Counted from the stretch's first letter, positions 15,277 to 24,009 are shown. The stretch is DNA of 30,228 nt from Bacteroidota bacterium (GCA_018224345.1 JAGTUW010000177.1:1-30228), one strand, 5' to 3'. Made by a program: numbers and translations. The notes: a model not told the origin generated them from the letters alone.

Positions 15277-16176
15277 TCATTGCTTGGCGAAGGGAATGTT
15301 GCGAATGTGCTGGAAGGACACGACCAGTTCGAGATAGCGGTCGGCGCCACTGCCTTGCACCATTCGGCCGTTTTCGCCGCGTGTGACCAGAAGACGGAAA
15401 TAGTAATAATCACTTCCCCGCTTGAGACGGCCGTAAATGACCTTGCCCATATCGAACGGTGCGCTGCTGATCGTCACTTCGAATGACGTATAGGTGCTGG
15501 TCGCGGGTGCGGTGGTGGTGAATTGTGCATCGAGATCATCGGCGTTGTAGGACACGGTGGAGAAATGTGTCTCCAGTCCCTTATTGTTTGCTGCACTGGG
15601 TGTGCGAATGACAAGGAAATTCGATGTTTCCGTTGGTGCGTAGACAAATAAATCGCCGCGATCACGGAATTCCTGTCCCGATTGCGGTATCACCTCGCAA
15701 ATGCCGCTTGCATTGTACAGATCGACTGCGCTATGAAAGTTCGTCGAGGTTGTGGCATACACACGAATGGCCTGCCCATGCTGATCGACCTCGCGACGGA
15801 TCGCGGGTGCCCATTCGATTTTTGCTGCGGTGGGACTCTCATTATCCATCGTCGTCATCGCATGCACGGTGCATTCGTATCGTGTGCCATTCTGCAGACC
15901 CGTGACAGTGTGTCCATCACCCTTCGGAGCATTCTCAAAAAAAGATTGATTGTCGTCCTTGTTGAGGACGGTGATCTTGTATCCACCGAAATTATCCTGA
16001 TTCTCGCTGACAGAGGGTGTCCAATCGAGAATAATGGCCTCACTGGCGGAGGCTGCGCGCAGGTTCGTCGGGGCGGCTACTTCAGCGTCGACCGGTCCCG
16101 TACTTTCCTCGTCGCAGGAGATGGTGAATAGCAACAGGGCGGCAACAGACAGAATGCGAACATGTTTTACGATCAT
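15277..16176 (-). CDS. Lipoprotein with an FN3-like domain, paralogue of its upstream neighbour, 299 aa
   Basis: GAGGAG precedes the ATG. Residues 1-21 form a lipoprotein signal (VAALLLFTISC) with the acylated Cys at 21, followed by acidic DEE. Residues about 36-125 look like one fibronectin type III domain (PTNLRAASASEAIILDWTP, then VTGLQNGTRYECTVHA). The C-terminal part, about 130-299, is beta-rich and has no family I know. It includes VYATTSTNFHSAVDLYNASG, FRDRGDLFVYAP and the closing RYLELVVSF. All these blocks recur in the same order in the gene at 16353-17267, including the last residues PFAKQ, so the two are tandem duplicates. It is probably an envelope protein of unknown role. Confidence 0.8.
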   Translation of the reverse strand: MIVKHVRILSVAALLLFTISCDEESTGPVDAEVAAPTNLRAASASEAIILDWTPSVSENQDNFGGYKITVLNKDDNQSFFENAPKGDGHTVTGLQNGTRYECTVHAMTTMDNESPTAAKIEWAPAIRREVDQHGQAIRVYATTSTNFHSAVDLYNASGICEVIPQSGQEFRDRGDLFVYAPTETSNFLVIRTPSAANNKGLETHFSTVSYNADDLDAQFTTTAPATSTYTSFEVTISSAPFDMGKVIYGRLKRGSDYYYFRLLVTRGENGRMVQGSGADRYLELVVSFQHIRNIPFAKQ

Positions 16177-16300
16177 AATGACTCCTCAGGTGGTGTGTTC
16201 GATTACACTGCGGTTTGCTTCGCGAACTGGTGACTGGGTTGGTGGAAAGACCGGGAATACAGAACGCAAGATAGATATTTTCAGGATGTGATGAAATGAC

Positions 16301-16333
16301 AACGCCACGTACCGGAATCCGGCACGCGGCGTT
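16301..16333 (-). terminator. Hairpin downstream of the first FN3 lipoprotein gene, probable terminator
   Basis: AACGCC at 16301-16306 pairs with GGCGTT at 16328-16333. CCGG at 16312-16315 pairs with CCGG at 16319-16322 round a 3-nt loop, with additional pairs between. On the minus strand it follows the stop of the gene at 16353 and is followed by a loosely T-rich stretch. This suggests that the two paralogous lipoproteins have separate transcripts. The rest of 16177-16352 shows nothing else. Confidence 0.5.
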
Positions 16334-16352
16334 GAAAGGGAAATGCGGGCTC

Positions 16353-17267
16353 TTATTGCTTCGCGAACGGATTGTTGGGTGCATTCTGGAAGGAAACGGC
16401 CATTTCAACATAACGGTCGTTGCCGCTACCCTGCACGAGCGATCCGTTACTGCCGCGCTTGATCAGCATGCGGAAATAGTACATATCATTTCCACGGACG
16501 ATGCGGCCGAAATAGACCTTGCCTGTAGAGACCGTGCTGGTACCAATCGTCAGCTGCTGGAGGGTATAGCTGGCGTTCGCCGGTGGCTGATCGGCGTGGA
16601 GATTGTCGAGGTTGTCTGCGTCATAAGGACCGCTGGAGGAGAAATGCGTTTCCGGGCCAGTATTGATGGCCTGATTTGGACTGATGATATCCAGAGAGGA
16701 GGTGGTGTTCGATGCAAAGACATAGAGATCCCCGCGATCACGGAAGATATCGCCAGCCTGCGAAATCACTTCCGCACGGCCCTGCGCGTTATAGAGGTCC
16801 ACGGCGCTGTTGAAGCTGGTCGATGTGGTAGCATAGACTTTGATGGGAACGCCGGTGTTGTCTATATTCTGCCGGACGGCCGGCGACCACTCAACTAAGG
16901 CGAAATTCGTGCTTTCCTTGCCGAGATCGGTCACGGAACGAACCGTGAACTGGTAACGGACACCGTTGGTGAGTCCGTCAATACGAACATTGATGATACC
17001 CTTGCCCACTGTGCGGGGTGCGAGTGTTTCGTTGGTGGACTTGTTGAGAATCACGATATTGTAACTGCCGAAATTGTCGGCATTCTCGTCTACGGATGCA
17101 ACCCAACTCAGAAACACGGCGCCATCGGCGGACGCGGCCTTCAGATTCGTCGGTGCGGCAACGGCGGGATCGGTATCCACCGGATCAGTCGTATTTTCGT
17201 CACAGGCGGTAAAAGTCGCCAATACCGCAGCAATCGCGATCATTGTCAGAATGCGAAATTGTTTCAT
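16353..17267 (-). CDS. Lipoprotein with an FN3-like domain, paralogue of its downstream neighbour, 304 aa
   Basis: AGAGG precedes the ATG. The lipoprotein signal ends at Cys22 (AVLATFTAC), followed by DENTTDP. One FN3-like domain spans about 37-127 (PTNLKAASADGAVFLSW, then DGLTNGVRYQFTVRSV). The C-terminal beta-rich region repeats the blocks of the neighbouring paralogue: VYATTSTSFNSAVDLYNAQG, FRDRGDLYVFA, ETHFSSSGPYDADNLD, YFGRIVRGNDMYYFRMLI, ending NPFAKQ. The strongest conservation between the copies is in the C-terminal domain, so that part probably carries the function, which is unknown. A TTGACA on the minus strand at 17322-17317 lies about 50 bp before the start and may be its -35 box, but the -10 box is poor. 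Confidence 0.8.
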   Translation of the reverse strand: MKQFRILTMIAIAAVLATFTACDENTTDPVDTDPAVAAPTNLKAASADGAVFLSWVASVDENADNFGSYNIVILNKSTNETLAPRTVGKGIINVRIDGLTNGVRYQFTVRSVTDLGKESTNFALVEWSPAVRQNIDNTGVPIKVYATTSTSFNSAVDLYNAQGRAEVISQAGDIFRDRGDLYVFASNTTSSLDIISPNQAINTGPETHFSSSGPYDADNLDNLHADQPPANASYTLQQLTIGTSTVSTGKVYFGRIVRGNDMYYFRMLIKRGSNGSLVQGSGNDRYVEMAVSFQNAPNNPFAKQ

Positions 17268-17816
17268 GTTAAAACCTCTTGATAATAATGGATAAATTCA
17301 GGCACCGAAATAGTGATGTCAAGTCTATTGCTGTAAAAGCCTATCCCTCTTAAACGCAGTAGTCTCCCGGACGGTTCCGGAACGCAGTACCGTTCCGGCG
17401 ACGTTTCCCTGCGGTATTGCGGGGAGCGGGAAGATGCATCCGTAAAGGGGGACGATGAGACGTTCGTTGGCGTAGTCCAGACAATATGATTGAATTTGAA
17501 CTCTGAAAGATACAATAAAATTGTAACATACACAAGGGGTGGGCCGGGGGATTGCGGCCATTGAAATTCCGCCGCGAGGGTGGCGCCGTGCTGATGCAGT
17601 CACGTATTCCACGAGAGTATTTTTCCGCCGAAGATTGTTCGAACGCCGGGAAAGTGCTAGCTTGCGCATCAGTGGGGTTGCCGCATGAATGAGGCGCGCC
17701 AACGACATATCGCAATGCTGCAGTTTCGCATGCAGGTCGATGCATTCGTCCGTCCCTGCTGCGGACAGCGATGTCACCATGCCCTGTGTGCAGATTAATG
17801 ATTTCGGAGTTTTGCC
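17268..17816. other. 549-bp divergent intergenic region with one perfect hairpin
   Basis: No gene is supported here. It separates the leftward lipoproteins from the rightward ABC exporter block and should contain both promoters. CCGGAACG at 17377-17384 and CGTTCCGG at 17391-17398 form a perfect 8-bp inverted repeat round 6 nt, which could be an operator or RNA hairpin. ACGGTTCC, a few bases to its left, partly repeats the same motif. I could not identify a convincing rightward promoter. Frames that are open on either strand here lack ribosome sites and look like chance. Confidence 0.4.
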
Positions 17817-18044
17817 TTGCTTTCTATCGAGTGTCCCCCGGTTAATTCAGAGTATGAACGAGCCGCGTATCTGTGCTGTATTTTTGCGACTCTTGAGCAA
17901 CAGCCGCACTTGCGATGCCTGCAGGGTCTCGGACTGGTCAGCAGGAGAGACGATGCTCAACTCGGGGAATTGCTGCCGACAGCGCTCCCGCTGAATGCGA
18001 TCATCGATGCACAGCCGAACAGCCTGGAGAAGACGAAAGCGTGA
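17817..18044 (+). CDS. Small hypothetical protein, 75 aa, overlapping the ABC exporter start
   Basis: A short frame from TTG at 17817 with GGAG 7 bp upstream. It is closed by TGA at 18042-18044, which overlaps the GTG start of the exporter in the four bases GTGA. Such an overlap is typical of translational coupling and is the main reason to believe this frame. The product is mostly polar, with a Leu-rich second half and three cysteines (positions 6, 20 and 21, and a fourth near 33). It has no signal peptide or motif I recognise. The TTG start and lack of a family leave real doubt; it may merely be a leader that feeds ribosomes to the exporter. Confidence 0.4.
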   Translation: MLSIECPPVNSEYERAAYLCCIFATLEQQPHLRCLQGLGLVSRRDDAQLGELLPTALPLNAIIDAQPNSLEKTKA

Positions 18045-19864
18045 ATACAGTCGTCCGCATCCTCCGTTACGTGTTGCCGTACAAAAAGAACCTGTTTGTT
18101 TCTTCCGGGGCCATGTTCCTTTCTGTTATTTTCAACATGGCGACCGTCATCATCATCATTCCCCTGATCAATGTGCTGTTCGATCCGGTCTATCCCACGG
18201 TGCAAACTGTTCCGGAGCTGAGCATCGGCACGATGAAGGCATGGGCCTACGGAAAGATGAACAATGCAATGGCAATGACCGATCCGGTTACAGCCCTGAA
18301 AGCACTCTGTCTGCTACTGGTGCTCACCTTCTTTTTCAAGAATCTGTTTCAGTATGCGCAGTCCTGGACTATGGCGCCGGCAGAACAAGGCATTATCCGT
18401 GACCTTCGGCATCGGCTCTACGAGCACATGAACCGCCTTTCGCTGAGTTATTTCACTGACAAGAAGAAGGGCATGCTCATGGCGCGTATAATCAGTGACG
18501 TGCAACTCGTCAACGATTCCGCCATTGCCGTCGTCAACAGCCTGTTTCGTGATCCTCCGCAGATTCTTGTCTATACGGTATTGCTGTTTCTCTTCGACTG
18601 GCAACTCACCCTGGTGGTTTTTGTGCTCCTCCCGCTGACGGGGTACATCCTGACGAAAATCGCGAACTGGGTGAAGCGCGAAAGCGGCCGTTTGCAGGAG
18701 TCGCTCGCTCGCCTGACTTCAGTGTTGGAAGAGGGACTTTCGAGCATGCGCATCATTCGTGCTTTTCGCACTGAACGTTTCGAGATCGGAAAATTTCGCA
18801 GGGAAAACGACACATACTACAGGACCTTCGTCTCTATCAAGCGTCGTCGCGACATGGCCGCACCGATCACTGAAATTCTCAGCGTGCTGGTCATGGTCGT
18901 CATTCTCTGGTTTATGGGTGATGCGATTCTGAGCGGGCGGAGCAGCATGTCGAGCGGCGTGTTCGTCGCCTACATTTTTGCGATGCTGCAGATGATGCAG
19001 CCGCTCAAGCATTTCGGGCAGACACTCAATCAGATCTCACAGGGCGTCGCCGGTGCCGAGCGCGTGTTCAGCGTGCTGGATATCGAACCGCGCATCGTCG
19101 ATCAACCGGATGCCGTCGATATTGACGGGTTTCATGATTGTATTGAATATCAGGATGTACGATTTCATTACGATACGGGGGATGAGGTGCTTACCGGCGT
19201 CAACGCCACGATACGGGCGGGGGAGGTCGTCGCTATCGTCGGTCCCAGCGGGGTCGGGAAAAGCACGATGGTCGACCTTTTCCCGCGGTTTTACGATGTA
19301 TCCGAAGGAAGAATTCTTATTGATGGCCGTGATATCCGCGATATTACAATTCATTCCCTGCGCGGACTCATGGGTATTGTCACGCAGGAGACGTTTCTTT
19401 TCAACGCGACAATTCGTGAGAATATCGCCTACGGGGAGGAAACCCTCGATGGAGAACGATTAATCGCTGCCGCGCAGGCGGCGAACGCACATGATTTTAT
19501 CATGGAAACACCTTTTGGCTATGATACCGTAATAGGTGACCGCGGGGTCAAACTCTCCGGTGGACAACGCCAGCGTCTCTCCATCGCACGGGCGATATAC
19601 AAGAATCCTCCGCTGCTGATTCTCGATGAAGCAACCTCCGCTCTTGATACCGAGTCCGAAGCACTGGTACAAAGCGCAATCGAGAATCTCATGGCGGGAC
19701 GGACCTCCATCGTCATCGCACATCGACTCAGCACGATCAAAAGGGCGGACAGAATATACGTCCTCAATCATGGCCGGGTGATGGAAACCGGAACGCACGA
19801 TGAGTTGCTGGACATCCCCGACGGCCTGTACACGCGTCTCTACCACATGCAATTCCAGGAATGA
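18041..19864 (+). CDS. MsbA-like ABC exporter (lipid/lipid A flippase type), 607 aa
   Basis: A complete half-transporter: an N-terminal membrane domain of six helices (about 1-340) followed by the ATPase. Motifs are the Walker A GPSGVGKST near 401, Q-loop VTQETFLFN, signature LSGGQRQR near 505, Walker B LLILDEATSALD near 524 and the switch His in IAHRLSTIKRADR. All catalytic residues are intact. It acts as a homodimer in the inner membrane, moving lipids or hydrophobic compounds outwards; the length fits MsbA-type flippases. The frame is open upstream, but the GTG at 18041 begins where exporter N-termini begin and overlaps the preceding small frame. Its stop overlaps the next gene (ATGA at 19861-19864), and that gene is O-antigen ligase-like. 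This supports a role in lipopolysaccharide or another envelope glycolipid. Confidence 0.88.
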   Translation: MNTVVRILRYVLPYKKNLFVSSGAMFLSVIFNMATVIIIIPLINVLFDPVYPTVQTVPELSIGTMKAWAYGKMNNAMAMTDPVTALKALCLLLVLTFFFKNLFQYAQSWTMAPAEQGIIRDLRHRLYEHMNRLSLSYFTDKKKGMLMARIISDVQLVNDSAIAVVNSLFRDPPQILVYTVLLFLFDWQLTLVVFVLLPLTGYILTKIANWVKRESGRLQESLARLTSVLEEGLSSMRIIRAFRTERFEIGKFRRENDTYYRTFVSIKRRRDMAAPITEILSVLVMVVILWFMGDAILSGRSSMSSGVFVAYIFAMLQMMQPLKHFGQTLNQISQGVAGAERVFSVLDIEPRIVDQPDAVDIDGFHDCIEYQDVRFHYDTGDEVLTGVNATIRAGEVVAIVGPSGVGKSTMVDLFPRFYDVSEGRILIDGRDIRDITIHSLRGLMGIVTQETFLFNATIRENIAYGEETLDGERLIAAAQAANAHDFIMETPFGYDTVIGDRGVKLSGGQRQRLSIARAIYKNPPLLILDEATSALDTESEALVQSAIENLMAGRTSIVIAHRLSTIKRADRIYVLNHGRVMETGTHDELLDIPDGLYTRLYHMQFQE

Positions 19865-21201
19865 TCATGACGATCCTGCAAATGTATGCTACGGATATGC
19901 GTGCGTCGTTTCAGGGTGATCGTGCCGATATCGCTGTCTGGACCTGCGTTATTGTCGCCCTTGCAACCATGATGTTTTCCATCGCTATCGCCCAGGCAGC
20001 CGTTCTGCTCTCGATTCTCATGCTACTGGGCAGTGTGATTCACCGGCACTTCTCCGGAGCTTCCCCGGATAAAAGAACGGGTTCCCCCGACGCTTCCGGC
20101 TCACAAGCGCAAACGACGCCTTCGGAAACAACGGGACCCGTGGTGAGCACGCAACCGGCAAGAAGTCTGCTGCCATGGGTTTTTGCCGCATTTATCATCG
20201 CGCGTGTTATCGCGATCCCTTTCTCCATACATCCCGCGCTTAGTATGTCCGCATTTCGTACGGAAATACCATTTTACTTCTTTTTTTATATACTTCTCTT
20301 TATCCTTGATGGGAGCGGGGAAGCGCGGCTACGAGTGATAATTCACCTGCTGCTGCTTGCCGCTGTGCTTGCTACCATCGTCGGCTTTACCCGCTATGCG
20401 ATGGGGATGGATGCGCGGCTGACCTCGACCACGGCAGGGTATTACACGCTGGGCATGTTTCTTGCCTCTGTTTTCGCTCTGGCTTTCGCGTTGGGGCGTC
20501 GACATGATATCTTTCCGAACCGCATAATCTGGATGCTCGTCTGTGTTTTCCTCCTGCTTGGACTGCTGTTCACATTTAACCGCTTGCATTGGGTGTCCGC
20601 CGGTGTGATGGCACTGTTGATCGGGGTCGCACGCGAGCGCCGTATTCTTCTTGTGCTGATCTCAGCGGCTGTACTGGCGATGCTGACTGTTGCCCCGCTG
20701 CAGGAACGTTTCATGCAGTTGATTGAGGCAGGATCGCACATGTCAGGCCGTGATGTGCTCTGGCGGGGGGCATGGATGCTGATTCCCGAGCATCCGATCA
20801 CCGGTTTCGGACTACATACCTTCCGCGAGATATTTCCACTTTTCGATGTGATAGAAGACAAAGGGGTCGGCAGCTGGCACAATGATTATCTGCAGGTGTA
20901 CATGGATAGCGGACTGCTCGCCTTGCTGCCCTTCCTGGGGGTGCTCGTGACAGTATTTGTCTATGCATTCCGCAATCACCGGCGCTGGGAGCGCGGATCG
21001 CTGCAGCATGACCTGAATTTCGCTTTCGCTGTCATGCTCGTCGGCTTTGCGCTTGCCGGCGGTATGCTGGACTCGTTGCTTTCCATACTGTTCCGCACGG
21101 GCCTTGCCGTCATCGCAGTGCTGTATTATGCCCGTCCGCCCGCCAGGGGTGGTGGCAGGGATGCTGTGACAGCACAGAAAGGAGATGTATATGTCCGATA
21201 A
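19861..21201 (+). CDS. O-antigen ligase/WaaL-like membrane protein, 446 aa
   Basis: A polytopic inner-membrane protein with roughly ten to twelve hydrophobic segments. The larger non-membrane loop near residues 290-350 contains SGRDVLWRGAWMLIPEHP, GFGLHTF and WHNDYLQVYMDSGL. These are features of the Wzy_C/O-antigen ligase family (PF04932), where the loop carries the active-site region. A second polar insert near residues 62-100, rich in Ser, Thr and Pro, is not typical. Family members join undecaprenyl-linked glycans to lipid A core or polymerise them on the periplasmic side. The start overlaps the exporter stop by 4 bp (ATGA), so the two should be co-translated. Ligase versus polymerase cannot be decided here. 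Confidence 0.82.
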   Translation: MIMTILQMYATDMRASFQGDRADIAVWTCVIVALATMMFSIAIAQAAVLLSILMLLGSVIHRHFSGASPDKRTGSPDASGSQAQTTPSETTGPVVSTQPARSLLPWVFAAFIIARVIAIPFSIHPALSMSAFRTEIPFYFFFYILLFILDGSGEARLRVIIHLLLLAAVLATIVGFTRYAMGMDARLTSTTAGYYTLGMFLASVFALAFALGRRHDIFPNRIIWMLVCVFLLLGLLFTFNRLHWVSAGVMALLIGVARERRILLVLISAAVLAMLTVAPLQERFMQLIEAGSHMSGRDVLWRGAWMLIPEHPITGFGLHTFREIFPLFDVIEDKGVGSWHNDYLQVYMDSGLLALLPFLGVLVTVFVYAFRNHRRWERGSLQHDLNFAFAVMLVGFALAGGMLDSLLSILFRTGLAVIAVLYYARPPARGGGRDAVTAQKGDVYVR

Positions 21202-21385
21202 AAAATCCCGAAGGAAAACGGTTGAGGTCTTCCCGTTGTTCTGTGATTACAGTTGTATGCACGCAGCGTTCTCTGATCCCGCCACAGTCGGTGCGTGCCG
21301 TCGTGACGTCGGCGTCTGGTGTGGCAAGGCACGACGTCTTCATCCGAAACATGCACGTTGCCTTTTTCATTCATCAGCCGGGTAA
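21191..21385 (+). CDS. Small cysteine-rich protein, 64 aa
   Basis: A near-perfect ribosome site (AAAGGAG, 21178-21184) lies 6 nt before the ATG. It overlaps the end of the ligase gene by 11 bp. The protein has a basic start (MSDKKSRRKTVEVFPL) and five cysteines at 18, 22, 36, 44 and 57, spaced C-x3-C-x13-C-x7-C-x12-C, with His residues at 24, 51, 54 and 60 nearby. There is no signal peptide. The pattern suggests a small metal-binding (zinc or Fe-S) protein. I recognise no named family. It is probably translated from the exporter/ligase message, but the strong site of its own implies independent, high translation. Confidence 0.7.
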   Translation: MSDKKSRRKTVEVFPLFCDYSCMHAAFSDPATVGACRRDVGVWCGKARRLHPKHARCLFHSSAG

Positions 21386-21439
21386 GGAAGCTTCCTGATG
21401 CCGTCAAATAAATTTTTCTTGCATGCTGTATGATTTCCC

Positions 21440-21468
21440 TTGACAAAGGTCGCTTCATTCGCTATAAT
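21440..21468 (+). promoter_or_regulatory. Perfect-consensus sigma70 promoter for the DUF2795 gene
   Basis: TTGACA at 21440-21445, a 17-bp spacer, and TATAAT at 21463-21468 match consensus in all twelve positions. The start site should be near 21475, leaving a leader of about 67 nt with AAAGGAG just before the DUF2795 start. It implies strong, simple expression, and that the housekeeping sigma factor reads the general consensus rather than only the Bacteroidetes TTTG/TAnnTTTG type. Confidence 0.8.
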
Positions 21469-21541
21469 TGGCGCGGTGCATCTTGGGTGAATTTGCCCGG
21501 CATCTTAACCGTAACCTCTTTATGCAAAGGAGAAATCTCTC

Positions 21542-21769
21542 ATGATCTGGACCATGGAACTCGCGTCCTGGCTGGACGACGCTCCATTCCCCGCGACACG
21601 CGACGAATTGATTGATTATGCAACACGTATTGGTGCCCCGTTGCAGGTGCTGGAAAACCTGCAGGAACTCGAGGACCCGGACGAAACCTATGAATCCATG
21701 GAGGACATCTGGACGGATTATCCGGTGGATGAAGACTTCTTTTATGGTGACGAGGAGAACGATTATTAA
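21542..21769 (+). CDS. DUF2795-family small acidic protein, 75 aa
   Basis: A soluble, very acidic protein with the conserved order ELASWLDDAPFPATRDELIDYA, then GAPLQVLENLQEL, then MEDIWTDYP. This is the DUF2795 pattern. The domain is small and helical, and related domains carry a Pro-rich turn (PFPAT) before the DELIDYA helix; the function is unknown. AAAGGAG lies about 9 nt before the ATG, and the leader starts at a perfect promoter, so the protein should be abundant. A second in-frame ATG at 21554 is possible but has poorer spacing. It is followed after 5 bp by the TamA/BamA-type gene, which may depend on the same promoter. Confidence 0.82.
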   Translation: MIWTMELASWLDDAPFPATRDELIDYATRIGAPLQVLENLQELEDPDETYESMEDIWTDYPVDEDFFYGDEENDY

Positions 21770-21774
21770 CGTCT

Positions 21775-23913
21775 TTGCCCATCAACGTGAGCATTAGCAC
21801 ATTGTGTTGCCGACGCATTAATATTGCCCGACCATGTCCTTCGGGATTTTCCGTCGTACTGTGCATGTTCATCGCTCTTGTTTTTTTTTCTTTTCACCAA
21901 CGTGTTCAGGGACAGTCCGCTGACCCTTCTCTCTATGATTCACTGCAGGTCGCCGAGATACGTATAGAGGGGAACACGACCTTCAGTGACGGAGCGCTTC
22001 TCGTTCTGCTCAGTACGCAGGAGACGCCTTCCGGATTTTTCGTCTGGATGTATGAGAATGTGGGCTCGCGTTTTCCCTTCGCAAAAGAGCCGCGGTACTT
22101 CGACTATCAGAATTTCCAGGAAGATCTTCAGGTACTGCGGCAACATTATCAGAACAACGGTTTCTTTTCTTCTTCCATCGAGGGATCCTATGAGAGAAGA
22201 GAAGGAGAGAAGAGCGTGGATGTGCGCATTACTATCGAGGAAGGACCGGAGTCCCTGATCGACTCGGTGGCTTACCGGAATCTCTCGGGCCTGTCTGACG
22301 ATGTGCGGACGCAAGCACACAAGGCAACGCGCTTGCGTACCGGCCGGCGTTACAGTGCCGACGAGCTCTATGCCGAGCGCAACCGCATCCTCACGATTCT
22401 GGCAGACAACGGATATCCGCGCGCAACGCTTGACACGATTCTCGTCGAACGGCGACTCTCAAACAATAACGTCGTGATTACACTGGCTTTCCGGCACGGG
22501 CGACGACTGCATTTCGGCCCTACGACCGAGGAAATCAAAGGCGTTGACGAATTGAACCTCGCCCGGAAAATCATCTATGACAGACTCGAGTTCAAACACG
22601 GTGAAATTTACTCTCGTCGCAGAAAGAACGATGCCGAAACGAATCTCAACCGACTCGGTGTCTTCTCCTATGTTGCTATCACGCCGGAGTTTCCGCCGAT
22701 CGACAATGTCACCGACTCGCTTGTACCGATACTGCTGGAACTGACACCGCGTAAACGCTTCGAACTTGCACCCGGCGCCATTTTAAGTAATCAGCTCAAT
22801 GGATTGACGACAGGCGCCGAACTTTCTTTTCTCATGCGCAATGTGTTCGCCGGCGCGCAAATGCTGACGACGCGCTTTAATCTGCTCGGACGTATCCCGG
22901 ATTTCACCAGTACCTACCTCGCTACGTCACAGCTGCGTTTCGATCAACCATATCTGTTCTCCAACAAAAATGCAGGGTTTCTGGCAGGCACATACAGCCT
23001 TGTAGGGGAAAAGGATCTGGCGGAAGGCAGTATCCTCCAACTCGTCGTCGGGACCGAGCGGTATCTTACCAGACGCAGTACTGCTAAATTGAGCTGGACG
23101 TATGAAATCTCCGAATTCAGTGGCGATGCCAAGGCCTTGCTCGGAAAGGGATTTATTGCCATTGATACAACGGAGACCATCAATTTCAGGAACTCGATTC
23201 GTTCCTTCAGCATCGAGCAGGATCATACCGACGATCTGTTCAATCCCTCCAGCGGGTATTCTCTGAAAGGAATCGCTGAGGAAGCCGGGTATCTCGAACA
23301 GATCGGTGTCAGTCCGTTGCCTCAGGAGGACGAAAGCCGCAGTATCCGTTCCACGCAATACGTCAAGCTCGAGGGGATTGCCAAATATTTCTCCGATCTC
23401 TCGCGCAATCGTACGACGGTGTTCGGATCGAAATTCCGTCTCGGCGGGATTTTCCGCTTCGGGAACAGCCGGGAGCAGGACCTCCCTGTCCCGCCCAACC
23501 GTCGTTACTACGCTGGTGGCGCATCGAGTATTCGAGGATGGACAGCCCGCGAACTCGCCGCCGACACCATTGCCGCATTTTTTGGCAGTAATGCGTTGCT
23601 GGAGGTCAGTGCCGAAGTACGGTGGCATCTTTTTCCGCGAGCCAAAGACTGGCTCAACGGTTTCTGGTTTGTTGTGTTCGCCGACGCAGGGAATCTCTGG
23701 ACGGAATTCACGGAGATAGATTTACGGCAGACCGCGCTTGCCATTGGTTTCGGTATTCGTTACAATTTATTCTTCGGACCGATACGTATCGATTTCGGTC
23801 TGAAAGCGCACAACCCGGCCTCCGAACATCACCGCTGGTTCTGGGAAAAACAATTGTGGGGTGAGGTGGTTCGTAAAGGCGTCGTTCAGTTCGGGATCGG
23901 ACACGCATTCTGA
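21775..23913 (+). CDS. Omp85-family outer-membrane protein, TamA/BamA-type with three POTRA domains, up to 712 aa
   Basis: The protein has an N-terminal hydrophobic signal (about residues 25-46, ending VQGQ). Three POTRA-like modules follow: about 55-150 (VAEIRIEGNTTFSD), 165-245 (LIDSVAYRNLSGLSDD) and 247-330 (FGPTTEEIKGVDELNLARKI). After these comes a C-terminal beta-barrel of about 370 residues ending in HAF, with Phe last, as in BamA clients. The conserved loop-6 motif appears as GGASSIRGW (family form RGF/Y). Three POTRAs match TamA rather than the five usual in BamA. Such proteins insert or assist outer-membrane proteins or lipids. The start is uncertain: TTG 21775 and GTG 21787 are in frame, while the first ATG (21865) would give a signal lacking its basic end. 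It follows DUF2795 closely. Confidence 0.85.
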   Translation: MPINVSISTLCCRRINIARPCPSGFSVVLCMFIALVFFSFHQRVQGQSADPSLYDSLQVAEIRIEGNTTFSDGALLVLLSTQETPSGFFVWMYENVGSRFPFAKEPRYFDYQNFQEDLQVLRQHYQNNGFFSSSIEGSYERREGEKSVDVRITIEEGPESLIDSVAYRNLSGLSDDVRTQAHKATRLRTGRRYSADELYAERNRILTILADNGYPRATLDTILVERRLSNNNVVITLAFRHGRRLHFGPTTEEIKGVDELNLARKIIYDRLEFKHGEIYSRRRKNDAETNLNRLGVFSYVAITPEFPPIDNVTDSLVPILLELTPRKRFELAPGAILSNQLNGLTTGAELSFLMRNVFAGAQMLTTRFNLLGRIPDFTSTYLATSQLRFDQPYLFSNKNAGFLAGTYSLVGEKDLAEGSILQLVVGTERYLTRRSTAKLSWTYEISEFSGDAKALLGKGFIAIDTTETINFRNSIRSFSIEQDHTDDLFNPSSGYSLKGIAEEAGYLEQIGVSPLPQEDESRSIRSTQYVKLEGIAKYFSDLSRNRTTVFGSKFRLGGIFRFGNSREQDLPVPPNRRYYAGGASSIRGWTARELAADTIAAFFGSNALLEVSAEVRWHLFPRAKDWLNGFWFVVFADAGNLWTEFTEIDLRQTALAIGFGIRYNLFFGPIRIDFGLKAHNPASEHHRWFWEKQLWGEVVRKGVVQFGIGHAF

Positions 23914-24009
23914 GCGATACGCAGCAATCACCCATGCCGGTGCTTCGGTGTGTGTCCTCCATATCACACTCGTGATACTTCACGCAATATTCAGTGCAAT
24001 GAGTTCACC

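Noticed and set aside
14331..15413. Longer form of the alpha/beta hydrolase starting at 15413
   Set aside because: The extra N-terminus resembles no protein, overlaps the lipoprotein gene end, and ATG 15119 has a good ribosome site at the family start.
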